Positions 15,015 through 22,428 of a stretch of 24,113 nucleotides of DNA are shown here, piece after piece. Numbering within the stretch: the first letter of the stretch is position 1; every line of letters starts with the position of its first letter. Location of the stretch: IMG/VR virus record IMGVR_UViG_3300032331_002042, positions 1 to 24,113 of that record; one strand, 5' to 3'. Source of the stretch: a virus. The position numbers and the translations under genes were made by a program. The notes beneath the pieces were generated by a model. That model saw only the letters and a program-made list of their open reading frames with translations, was not told the origin of the DNA and made no database searches.

Positions 15015-15281
15015 ATGGTTGATACCACAGATATTGAAAAGAAAAGCCTTGAAGCCCACGTTGAATTGTGTGCCGAACGATACCGCATGCTGGAACTCAA
15101 AATAGAAACAGTGGAACAAGAAGTTGGCGAAGTCAAACACATGGTCACTGAAGTGCATGGCATTGTGCGCCAAATGGGCGAAAAACGCAATGACCAACTG
15201 ATTGCCTGGGGCATAGGCATCATTGGCGTGCTGCTGGGCATTGTGGGGTGGCTCACAGCTCATTACATCAAAACACTATGA
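15015..15281 (+). CDS. Coiled-coil protein with C-terminal membrane segment (holin- or XhlA-like)
   Basis: An 88-residue protein. Residues about 5-60 form a charged helix with heptad-like spacing (ELCAERYRMLELKIETVEQE). Residues about 63-85 form one hydrophobic helix (LIAWGIGIIGVLLGIVGWL) ending in a short tail. This layout matches XhlA-type proteins of phage lysis cassettes and other small phage membrane proteins. GGAG at 15004-15007 is the Shine-Dalgarno sequence and a late box lies upstream, fitting late lysis. No endolysin is next to it in this window, so the lysis role is only a possibility. The stop overlaps the next start (ATGA). Confidence 0.65.
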   Translation: MVDTTDIEKKSLEAHVELCAERYRMLELKIETVEQEVGEVKHMVTEVHGIVRQMGEKRNDQLIAWGIGIIGVLLGIVGWLTAHYIKTL

Positions 15282-15730
15282 CTCGTGATCAAAAATTAGA
15301 ACGCTTTGCCGAGCGTGAACTCAAACGTGTGTACACTGAATTGATCATTGATGACGAGAACGGTGGTTATGTTGCGTTTGGACGCTATCACTTGCGCCCT
15401 GAGTCTGCTGGCTTTGCAGTGTATCACAGTGATGATCTTGTGAGCACGTTCAGCAGTAAAAAAACAGCCATGTCATGGTGTGTGGCAGATCACTTGCAAC
15501 AGTACCGACTGGCACAAAATATTCGCATACTAGACAACAAAAAACAAACACTCACTGCTGACATCCACTGTAGACGTGGACAAGCAGATGGTAGTACCCG
15601 CCCTGAATTCCGTGAAATGGTGCGCACCAAACTTGCACCCAAAATTGAGAACCTAACATTGCTGAATCAAGAACTTGAAAAATGTTTAAATTCGGCTAAA
15701 TATCTACAACTAAGAGGATTTGCCAAATGA
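15278..15730 (+). CDS. Hypothetical protein, 150 aa
   Basis: Start at the ATG at 15278, in an ATGA overlap with the membrane protein gene. The product (MTRDQKLERFAEREL) has a compact alpha/beta first half containing GGYVAFGRYHLRP, SSKKTAMSWCVADHL in the middle, and a long helical C terminus. No known family or catalytic motif is seen. Its stop overlaps the next start (ATGA at 15727), so three genes here are translationally linked. Confidence 0.7.
   Translation: MTRDQKLERFAERELKRVYTELIIDDENGGYVAFGRYHLRPESAGFAVYHSDDLVSTFSSKKTAMSWCVADHLQQYRLAQNIRILDNKKQTLTADIHCRRGQADGSTRPEFREMVRTKLAPKIENLTLLNQELEKCLNSAKYLQLRGFAK
15695..15702 (+). promoter_or_regulatory. Late promoter box of the 15727 gene
   Basis: GCTAAATA, identical to the boxes at 11029 and 20212, 24 bp before the ATG at 15727. 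An AGAGGA Shine-Dalgarno follows at 15713-15718. Confidence 0.5.
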
Positions 15731-16635
15731 AATTAACCGAACTGGCCACACCAAAAAAGAGCCACCAGGCGGCCAAAGTATTTGAAAGCTACTTTGGCAC
15801 CAAAATGCCTGTGGGTCAACTCACAGCTCGCCAAGCTCAAACCATGCTGAACAAAGTTCGCGGCGCACTTGCCGAACATCAGCGTAGCACCACACGCCAT
15901 ACCAGTGAGCGCAACCCTGCTTATTTGAAACTGGTGATGATGGAACAGGCACTGGCACATCGTGTGAGTGAAGAAGCCATTCCAGTTGCTCCAACCACAC
16001 AAGCCAAACCAGGGCAACCAGCACCAGGACAAAAACCCACAGTGGATATCAAAGATCCAAAGTTGGCTGCTGCATTGAAGAAAAGCCAATCTGGACAAAA
16101 TCTCACACCTGACGAACAAAAACTTGTTGCCGGCCAAGCATTGATGACTGCCGAGAGTCGTTTGCGTAGAGCATATCGCACACTGAAAGAATCAGAAGTT
16201 CAACAAGCACAGGTTGTGTTGGCTGCACAAGACATGGTAGACAAAATGCAATCAATGTTGGAAGACACCACAGAGATGCAATTCAAAGAACTGCCTGCAC
16301 TGGTAGACAGTATTCGCAATCAAATTGGTATTGAACAAGCCACACAATTCAATGGTGATGTCACTGCGGCATTGCAAGGACTTGTGCAAAATCTTCAAGG
16401 TGCCAAACAGCAATTGGAAACAGCACTGGGTGTTGTGACTGGTCAACCTGCTCCACTTGACACCAGCATGGCTGCCAGTGGCATGCCAGGTGCAGTTCCT
16501 CCAGTGGCTGGCGCCGATGCTGGTGCCGAAATAGGCGCTGATCTAGGTGCCGAAATGGGTGCTGACCTAGGCGCCGAAATGGGCGCTGAAGAACCGGTAT
16601 CTCCCAAGGCAGCACTGGGCCGAGCACGTAGATAA
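15727..16635 (+). CDS. Helical Gln/Ala-rich protein with GAxx-repeat tail, 302 aa
   Basis: Preceded by a late box and a good Shine-Dalgarno sequence. The N terminus (MKLTELATPKKSHQAAKVFESYFG) leads into a helical region. A Pro/Gln-rich linker (AKPGQPAPGQKPT, near residues 98-110) follows, then a long helical section (about 135-245). The C-terminal tail (residues 262-288) repeats GA(D/E)x. The mixture of long helices and disordered linkers fits a scaffold, core or virion-assembly protein, but I recognise no family. The next gene starts on the last base of its stop codon. Confidence 0.65.
   Translation: MKLTELATPKKSHQAAKVFESYFGTKMPVGQLTARQAQTMLNKVRGALAEHQRSTTRHTSERNPAYLKLVMMEQALAHRVSEEAIPVAPTTQAKPGQPAPGQKPTVDIKDPKLAAALKKSQSGQNLTPDEQKLVAGQALMTAESRLRRAYRTLKESEVQQAQVVLAAQDMVDKMQSMLEDTTEMQFKELPALVDSIRNQIGIEQATQFNGDVTAALQGLVQNLQGAKQQLETALGVVTGQPAPLDTSMAASGMPGAVPPVAGADAGAEIGADLGAEMGADLGAEMGAEEPVSPKAALGRARR
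16510..16590 (+). repeat. 12-bp tandem repeat coding GA(D/E)x
   Basis: Nearly seven units of a 12-bp word coding Gly-Ala-Asp/Glu-(Ala/Ile/Leu/Met). Third codon positions vary between copies (ggc/ggt, gcc/gct), so the array is not brand new. Confidence 0.8.
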
Positions 16636-16991
16636 TGAGAATCGACGAAGTCGAAAATTCAAGTTCACTAGATCCAAACAAACTGATGGGTCTGGTGAAT
16701 TTTCTTTCTGGCCGTGCCGATGATCAAAATGCACAAAAACAAATCAGTACTGGTGCATTTATTTCCGCTGCTAGAAGTTTGGGATTTCCAGTTACTGAAA
16801 AAAACATTGTGGGAGTTGTAAGCACACCTCCCTTGGACTCGGTTTTGGAACCCATAGATCCACAAAATCCCACAGTGATCAAATACAAAGGTGCCGGTGA
16901 ACCTGGCCCAACTCAAATGCCAGTAAACAAAGCACAAGACATTGTGGCCGCCTCGGCCAAATCCGCTATGCAACGCGGAATGAACAAGTAA
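16635..16991 (+). CDS. Hypothetical protein, 118 aa
   Basis: ATG shares its first base with the previous stop. The product (MRIDEVENSSSLDPNKLMGL) begins with a helical segment (NFLSGRADDQNAQKQISTGA). A Pro-rich, likely extended middle follows (TPPLDSVLEPIDPQNPTVI), then an Ala-rich helix. Small size, composition and coupling to the preceding gene suggest an accessory in the same assembly step. No family is recognised. Confidence 0.65.
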   Translation: MRIDEVENSSSLDPNKLMGLVNFLSGRADDQNAQKQISTGAFISAARSLGFPVTEKNIVGVVSTPPLDSVLEPIDPQNPTVIKYKGAGEPGPTQMPVNKAQDIVAASAKSAMQRGMNK

Positions 16992-17001
16992 CCATTCCCT
17001 G

Positions 17002-17030
17002 TTGACATCAAGTAGTAAATACGCTATAAT
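17002..17030 (+). promoter_or_regulatory. Perfect consensus sigma70 promoter of the isc operon
   Basis: TTGACA (17002-17007), exactly 17 bp, TATAAT (17025-17030): an exact match to the consensus. A Shine-Dalgarno AAGGA (17036-17040) and the iscU ATG at 17048 follow. The spacer contains AGTAAATA (17014-17021), sharing the TAAATA core of the late boxes, so late use as well is possible. Confidence 0.85.
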
Positions 17031-17047
17031 CAGCGAAGGAATATCAC

Positions 17048-17425
17048 ATGGCTTATTCAGAAAAAGTAATTGATCATTATGAAAATCCACGTAACGTGGG
17101 CAAGTTTGAAATTGATGACACCATTGGTACAGGCATGGTGGGAGCACCTGCATGTGGCGATGTGATGAAATTGCAGATCAAAGTTGAAGATGGAATTATA
17201 ACAGATGCTAGGTTCAAAACATACGGATGCGGAAGTGCGATTGCCTCATCCTCTCTTGTTACCGAGTGGGTTAAAGGACGAACGCTTGACCAGGCCGCAG
17301 CTCTTAAAAATTCAGAGATTGCTCAGGAACTCGCACTGCCACCAGTCAAGATTCATTGTTCTATTCTTGCTGAAGATGCTATACGAGCAGCCGTAGAAGA
17401 CTATCGTAAAAAACATGCCGTATGA
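17048..17425 (+). CDS. iscU: IscU Fe-S cluster scaffold protein
   Basis: Scaffold on which cysteine desulfurase (IscS, presumably the host's) builds [2Fe-2S] clusters before transfer. The 125-residue product keeps every key residue: C36 and D38 in GAPACGD, C61 in YGCGSAIASSS, and C104 in KIHCSILAED. It also has LPPVK (97-101), the motif bound by the HscA chaperone. The sequence is very close, from memory, to cellular beta/gammaproteobacterial IscU, pointing to acquisition from such a host and retention under strong selection. It starts an operon from a perfect sigma70 promoter and overlaps the radical SAM gene by ATGA. No desulfurase, HscA/HscB or ferredoxin gene is present nearby, so it must work with host partners. 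Confidence 0.96.
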   Translation: MAYSEKVIDHYENPRNVGKFEIDDTIGTGMVGAPACGDVMKLQIKVEDGIITDARFKTYGCGSAIASSSLVTEWVKGRTLDQAAALKNSEIAQELALPPVKIHCSILAEDAIRAAVEDYRKKHAV

Positions 17426-19185
17426 GTTTGTACAATGTGTCTGATGGTTCTGCCAGCTCTGAACTGAGCAAGCATGACAGCAATGCTGTTACCGTTCCAG
17501 TTGACCAAAAATTTAGAATTTTATTTTATCATGCTGGATTTGCCAAAGATGGTTGGATCTACACAGCAGCTTTGCAATTAAAAACACACATTGACTTGAA
17601 CTATCCAGAACTGGCCGACCAACTGGAATGGTTAGTTCCACTGCAGATGAGAGTCAGTGACGATAAATTGTTGGAACATGTTCAACAAACTCGGGCTGAC
17701 GTGTTGTGCACCGGACACTATGTGTGGAATCATGAATTTATAATTGATCAATTGGCAGCAGTTAAATCAAGATTGCCTGCCCATCTAAAAGTCATCAGTG
17801 GTGGGCCCAGTATCAATATCAATATTGAATCAGATTTTTTTGATCGTTATCCCTATATTGATTTTGCAGTGTATGGAGCCGGCGAACAGGCCTTTGCAGA
17901 CATCATGACTCATTTGGTTTTGCATCGACCCTTGATAACCATGACTGCCAGCAACTGTGGATGGAAGCATCGTGAAACTGGTAAGACTGTGGTGGCACCA
18001 CACAAATATGTCAAAATGATACAGACCAGTCCGTTTTTGCACAATCAAAAATTGTTCACCGCCATGGTAAAAAACTTGGTAAAACTAGGCACAACTCAGC
18101 TACAGTTGGGCTACACAGTCACTCGCGGATGCCCTTACAAGTGTACATTTTGTGACTGGAACAGTGGGTTTGATACCAAGGTCACACGCAGAAAAGGCAG
18201 CTATCGAGAAGAGATTGATTTGTTTCAGCGGCTGAAGATTCGCACCATCATGTGGTCAGATGCCAATTTTGGACAGTACGATGAGGATGTAGAAATCGCC
18301 GAGTACATGGCACACAAAAATATCAATGAAGATGCTGGTTTTACTATTATGTCTGGCAACTTTAGTAAGTTAAAAAAAGCCACCAATTTAAAAATATTTC
18401 ACATCATGATAGCCAGTCGACTGGTCAAGAATTTATTGGCACTGTCAATACAAGATACCAATCAGCAAGTGCTGGAAAATATCAACCGACCCGATGTGGG
18501 TTGGGAAGTACATGCTGGCATGGTTGATGAGTTGTATGTGGCCTGGCCTCACCTGGTGATAGCAGCTCAATTGATTTATGGCTTGCCTGGGCAAACCACA
18601 GACTCGTGGCGCCAAACTCTAGCACAGATAACTGGTAAAAACCTGCTGCCTCAAATTTACACCAATGTGCCACTGCCGGCCAGTCCGGCCATGTATGATT
18701 CTGAGTATCAGGCCAAGTGGCAGTTTGAATATGCACCTGGCCTCAAAATGGGAGATTTTGCCCAAACCAGTTACCGCGATCTCATACCAAAACAGTGTGT
18801 GAGTTTTGATCAATGGAACATGGTTGAAATGCACACCTTGTCCTGTGTGTATTCAGGCCTGGCATTGATAAAAATTTATGTTTGGAAACAATTTGATATT
18901 GTGCTGGACATTGATGTCATAGCAGATGCATTTGCTACTGAATCCTGGTATCAAGATTTACAACAACAATTGTATCGCAATTGGACTCAAAATCAAAATT
19001 ATTTTTACGTGATACAGGATACCCAATTTACTGAGCCTTTGCATTTTGGATTCCATTTAGCCACCAGCAAAGATCTTTTCCAATATGTGTACCAACATTT
19101 GTCAACAGAATTACAACATGAATTTGATAAAGACGATGTACAAGCTGATTTGACTGACTGGTGTTACAAATTGGTTGCATCATGA
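17422..19185 (+). CDS. B12-binding-type radical SAM protein
   Basis: A 587-residue protein in which residues about 30-165 resemble a cobalamin-binding Rossmann domain (VISGGPS at 124-130, YGAGE at 151-155). It lacks the DxHxxG histidine motif, as do many radical SAM members of this group. The radical SAM core follows with RGCPYKCTFCD, where C237, C241 and C244 bind the [4Fe-4S] cluster that cleaves S-adenosylmethionine, and a later IYGLPGQT segment (385-392). The last 170 residues are unlike anything I know. Such enzymes do methylations, ring closures or other radical chemistry on nucleic acids, lipids or peptides; the substrate is open. It sits between iscU and iscA with ATGA overlaps on both sides, which suggests that the flanking genes supply its cluster. 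Confidence 0.85.
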   Translation: MSLYNVSDGSASSELSKHDSNAVTVPVDQKFRILFYHAGFAKDGWIYTAALQLKTHIDLNYPELADQLEWLVPLQMRVSDDKLLEHVQQTRADVLCTGHYVWNHEFIIDQLAAVKSRLPAHLKVISGGPSININIESDFFDRYPYIDFAVYGAGEQAFADIMTHLVLHRPLITMTASNCGWKHRETGKTVVAPHKYVKMIQTSPFLHNQKLFTAMVKNLVKLGTTQLQLGYTVTRGCPYKCTFCDWNSGFDTKVTRRKGSYREEIDLFQRLKIRTIMWSDANFGQYDEDVEIAEYMAHKNINEDAGFTIMSGNFSKLKKATNLKIFHIMIASRLVKNLLALSIQDTNQQVLENINRPDVGWEVHAGMVDELYVAWPHLVIAAQLIYGLPGQTTDSWRQTLAQITGKNLLPQIYTNVPLPASPAMYDSEYQAKWQFEYAPGLKMGDFAQTSYRDLIPKQCVSFDQWNMVEMHTLSCVYSGLALIKIYVWKQFDIVLDIDVIADAFATESWYQDLQQQLYRNWTQNQNYFYVIQDTQFTEPLHFGFHLATSKDLFQYVYQHLSTELQHEFDKDDVQADLTDWCYKLVAS

Positions 19186-19505
19186 TTACATTGACTGATC
19201 TTGCACGAACAAAAATACAAAAATTGGTCCAAACCAAAGGCTATGCTGGCATCCGCCTGGGTGTTAAAACTACAGGTTGCTCTGGCTTGGCTTATGTGTT
19301 AGAATATGTCAAAGAGTACACGCCAGACGACAGCACCATAAACTATGCACAAAATGATTTTTGTGTGATAGTGGACAAAAAACACGATGTGTACCTGCGT
19401 GGAATGCAAGTAGACTATGTACGGCAAGGACTTAACGAAGGCTTTGAATTCACCAACCCCAATGAACGTGACCGCTGCGGTTGCGGAGAAAGTTTTAGAG
19501 TTTAA
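19182..19505 (+). CDS. iscA: IscA/ErpA-type Fe-S carrier protein
   Basis: An A-type carrier of 107 residues that accepts clusters from IscU and passes them to target enzymes. Start at the ATG at 19182, in an ATGA overlap with the radical SAM stop. The three ligand cysteines are present: one in TTGCSGLAYVLEY, and two in the C-terminal CGCGESF. IscA/HesB-like genes are known in T4-like cyanophages. Being next to IscU and a radical SAM enzyme is more specific than the usual lone phage copy. The subgroup (IscA, SufA or ErpA) cannot be decided by eye. Confidence 0.93.
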   Translation: MITLTDLARTKIQKLVQTKGYAGIRLGVKTTGCSGLAYVLEYVKEYTPDDSTINYAQNDFCVIVDKKHDVYLRGMQVDYVRQGLNEGFEFTNPNERDRCGCGESFRV

Positions 19506-19507
19506 CA

Positions 19508-20224
19508 TTGTACAATCCAAAATTTAACTATCAGCCCATTCCCCGGGAAAATGTCAACGGACGCAGATTGTATGCCACACCTGATGGCAACCGACTACCG
19601 TCAGTGACCACAATCTTGGACGCTACCAAAAGTGAGGAAAGCAAACGAGCCTTGCAGAACTGGCGAGCCAGAGTGGGTGCAGAGGCGGCACAGGCCATCA
19701 CAACAGAAGCAGCCAACCGTGGCACACGTATGCACACCTATCTTGAGCAGTATGTTCGAGATGGTGCCATCAAAGACCGTGGCACAAATCCGTTTTCTTG
19801 GGCAAGCCATGCCATGGCACACAAGGTGATTGAACATGGATTAAAAAATGTGACGGAGTTCTGGGGCATTGAAGTTCCACTGTATTTCCCTAAAGTATAT
19901 GCAGGTACCACAGACGGTGCGGGCATACACTTGAACGAAGAAGCTATTTTAGACTACAAACAAACCAACAAGCCCAAAAAGCGCGAGTGGATCGATGATT
20001 ATTTTGTGCAACTCTGCGCCTATGCAGAAGCACATAACGAACTACATGGCACTAAAATCAAAAAAGGCGTAGTTTTAATGTGTGTCAAACCCACACTAGA
20101 TGAACAAATGAACATGATCACCCCACCTGAATATCAGGAATTTGTACTGGAAGGTCGGGAGTTTGAAAAGTACCGGGACTTGTGGTGGAAAAAGGTCGAA
20201 CAGTATTACTTGCTAAATATGTGA
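19508..20224 (+). CDS. PD-(D/E)XK family exonuclease-like protein
   Basis: A 238-residue protein with the Cas4/RecB-type nuclease pattern: H76-x3-E80 (in RMHTYLEQ), D136 in GTTDGAG, D149-x-K151 in ILDYKQT, and a Q168-x3-Y172 motif. LPSVTTIL near the N terminus is common in the phage branch of the family. Only two cysteines are present, so it has no Cas4-style Fe-S cluster, even though it follows the Fe-S operon by 2 bp. TTG at 19508 is the only sensible start; its Shine-Dalgarno is poor, so it is probably coupled to iscA. Likely roles are recombination-linked end processing or host DNA degradation. Confidence 0.75.
   Translation: MYNPKFNYQPIPRENVNGRRLYATPDGNRLPSVTTILDATKSEESKRALQNWRARVGAEAAQAITTEAANRGTRMHTYLEQYVRDGAIKDRGTNPFSWASHAMAHKVIEHGLKNVTEFWGIEVPLYFPKVYAGTTDGAGIHLNEEAILDYKQTNKPKKREWIDDYFVQLCAYAEAHNELHGTKIKKGVVLMCVKPTLDEQMNMITPPEYQEFVLEGREFEKYRDLWWKKVEQYYLLNM
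20212..20219 (+). promoter_or_regulatory. Late promoter box of the tailspike gene
   Basis: GCTAAATA, identical to boxes at 11029 and 15695, 24 bp before the GTG at 20244, inside the end of the nuclease gene. AAGGAA at 20231-20236 is the Shine-Dalgarno sequence. Confidence 0.5.
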
Positions 20225-20243
20225 TACCCGAAGGAATCACACT

Positions 20244-21989
20244 GTGGCAATCGTACAAGTATCAAGAATCACCACTCGCAAGGGCTTAATAGAAGACCTA
20301 CCACAACCCCTGGCCGGCGCCGAACTGGGCTGGGCCACCGATGAACGCAGACTGTTCATTGGCAATGGCACCTTGGAAGACGGTGCGCCTGTAGTGGGCA
20401 ACACTGAAGTTCTTACAGAATTTTCAGACATATTGGGTTTTGCAACACAATACACCTACCAAGGTGCGGCAGGTGGATACACGGTTCAAACTGGGCCCAC
20501 TTCCAGTGCCCCAGTAAGTCAGAGTTTACAAAGCCGATTAGACAGCTACGCCATTGTCACAGACTTTGGTGCCACAGGTGATGGCATAACTGACGACACA
20601 GCAGCCATAAACCGAGCATTAGAACAATTATTTTGTGTTCAAAACAATGCACAAATTAGACGCAGTTTGTTTTTTCCAGCAGGCAACTACATAGTTACAG
20701 ACACTATAGAAATTCCACCCTACGCCAAACTCTATGGCGAAGGAGCCAACAGCTCAATTATTAATTTTACTGTGCAGGCCTGGGCGGCCAGCACCAGTTA
20801 CGCTGCTGGAGTACTGGTATACTATTCACCCACTTCTTCTTATTATCGCAGCCAGGCTGTGGTGCCTGCCACCAACATTGCAATCTCAAACACTGCCTAT
20901 TGGGCACTTGAGTCACTGCCAGACTATGTTGCTAGAACAGTAGACAGCCAACAACAAATTGGTGTAAACATTGGTACCAATGGCGCGGCCCCGCCACAAA
21001 ATATTGAAATATCAAGCATGGCATTTGTGACTGATCAACTTCATGATGCAATATTGATACAAGCAGCTCAAGATTGTTCTTTTGACAGCGTGAGTATCGA
21101 AGGTCCATTGACCACTGCAGATCTAAACACCTTGACTGACGACATTGCGGCCATTCGTTGGAGCAGTACTGCAGGAATTGTGACCAAGAACATATCTTTA
21201 ACCAACTGCCTATTCGGCGGATTCACATATGGCACTGCCACAGAACAACAGATACAAGCTGTTACCATCAGCAACAGCAGATTTGACACATTGTATCAGG
21301 GTGTTTATCTAGGAGGTGTCGCACCTGTAAACGGTGGCCCAACTGGGTTTAGACTCATGCACAACAGTTTTGACAACATATACGTTGAAGGTGTGGTGAT
21401 CAATGGTGTGAGTTTGAATGCCACAGGTTACAACATATTTTATGATGTGGGCAATCACTTTCAAGGTGTTGCATCGCCAGCCAGTTCAATCATATCAATT
21501 GATGCTGACAACAACATCAGTGTTGGAGACATGTTTCAACGCAGTACAGCACAGAGCACACTCTATCCCAGAATTTACTTGTACAACGCTTCCACCAGTA
21601 CAGTACCTGCCAGTATTGGTGTAGACTCAGCTGCTCAAGTTCAGTTGGGCAGTTACATAAGAGAAACTGGTGTGACTGCAACTTTGACTGCTGGCGCTAC
21701 CAACGCCACACTGTTTACAGAAAATTCCACAGTGATCAAGGCATTCTCAATGAACTATACCATAGTTCGAGAAACATCAGTTCGCACTGGTACAATGATC
21801 ATTGTGAATGATGCTGACGATTCAGCAGGTGATGGATTTTCATGGACTGATGACTATGTTCAAAACTCTGATCCAGATGTCACACTGAATGTTACAGACG
21901 CAGGATCAACCATCACAGTGCAGTACACCAGTAGTGGTACTCGTGGCACAGGAAAGATTTATTACAGTCTCACACACCTGGGTGTATAA
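20244..21989 (+). CDS. Pectate-lyase-fold tailspike / tail fibre protein
   Basis: A 581-residue late protein starting with GTG. The N terminus (VSRITTRKGLIEDLPQPLAG and GWATDERRLFIGNG) is a virion-attachment domain widespread in phage fibres. DFGATGDGITDDTAAI (107-122) is the classical start of a Pectate_lyase_3 right-handed beta-helix, followed by FPAGNYIVTDTIEIPPYAKLYGEG. A long run of beta-helix rungs follows to about residue 460, and a beta-rich C-terminal domain after that. The protein probably binds, and may cut, host surface polysaccharide; no catalytic residues can be assigned by eye. It is the third fibre-type gene of the window, placed among metabolic genes. Confidence 0.85.
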   Translation: MAIVQVSRITTRKGLIEDLPQPLAGAELGWATDERRLFIGNGTLEDGAPVVGNTEVLTEFSDILGFATQYTYQGAAGGYTVQTGPTSSAPVSQSLQSRLDSYAIVTDFGATGDGITDDTAAINRALEQLFCVQNNAQIRRSLFFPAGNYIVTDTIEIPPYAKLYGEGANSSIINFTVQAWAASTSYAAGVLVYYSPTSSYYRSQAVVPATNIAISNTAYWALESLPDYVARTVDSQQQIGVNIGTNGAAPPQNIEISSMAFVTDQLHDAILIQAAQDCSFDSVSIEGPLTTADLNTLTDDIAAIRWSSTAGIVTKNISLTNCLFGGFTYGTATEQQIQAVTISNSRFDTLYQGVYLGGVAPVNGGPTGFRLMHNSFDNIYVEGVVINGVSLNATGYNIFYDVGNHFQGVASPASSIISIDADNNISVGDMFQRSTAQSTLYPRIYLYNASTSTVPASIGVDSAAQVQLGSYIRETGVTATLTAGATNATLFTENSTVIKAFSMNYTIVRETSVRTGTMIIVNDADDSAGDGFSWTDDYVQNSDPDVTLNVTDAGSTITVQYTSSGTRGTGKIYYSLTHLGV

Positions 21990-21996
21990 CTAGTTG

Positions 21997-22422
21997 ATGT
22001 GGCCCCGTAGTTTTGCCGAAAGGCTTGAGTCTTGGAATCTTCTAAGACAACGTTGTGCAGAGCTTGATATCGAATCTGCTGTGATTGAAATCAATCAATG
22101 GTGGTTCCAAACTCCCTGGTGTGCATATCATTTGCACTGGGATGATCAAGCAGACTGGCCTGATCCCTGGCAGTTATTGAGCGACGACCAGTATTGTCCG
22201 CTTGCACGAGGACTGGGAATCCTGTATACTATAACAATGCTGGATCGTGAAGATCTGCAGGATGTCTGCATGATTGAACATGTTAGCGACAATTTAGTCC
22301 TAGTGGAGTCGGGGAAATATATATTGAATTGGGATCCAGATCAAGTGTTAAATATCAGTCTGGGCACAACAAAACCCAGACGGCGTGTCAGTCAAGAACA
22401 AATAAAACAAAAAATTCGTTAG
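21997..22422 (+). CDS. Conserved-looking hypothetical protein, about 141 aa
   Basis: ATG at 21997, directly after an in-frame TTG at 21994. The protein has WWFQTPWCAYHLHWDDQADW, a Trp-rich and acidic segment, then LARGLGILYTITMLDRED and VESGKYILNWDPDQVLNIS. I have seen close relatives in environmental T4-like phages, again without function. The stop lies 6 bp before nrdA, so the two are probably co-transcribed and a role in nucleotide metabolism is conceivable. No catalytic motif is recognised. Confidence 0.7.
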   Translation: MWPRSFAERLESWNLLRQRCAELDIESAVIEINQWWFQTPWCAYHLHWDDQADWPDPWQLLSDDQYCPLARGLGILYTITMLDREDLQDVCMIEHVSDNLVLVESGKYILNWDPDQVLNISLGTTKPRRRVSQEQIKQKIR

Positions 22423-22428
22423 GATGAG

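Noticed and set aside
19508-20224. Fe-S cluster in the nuclease, suggested by its place after iscA
   Set aside because: Only two cysteines are present, so the four-Cys Cas4/AddB-type cluster cannot form.
21962-21990. Possible promoter (TATAAC at 21985-21990) before the 21997 gene
   Set aside because: The -35 region at 17-bp spacing (TTACAG) is a poor match, and the box overlaps the tailspike stop codon; kept only as a weak possibility.
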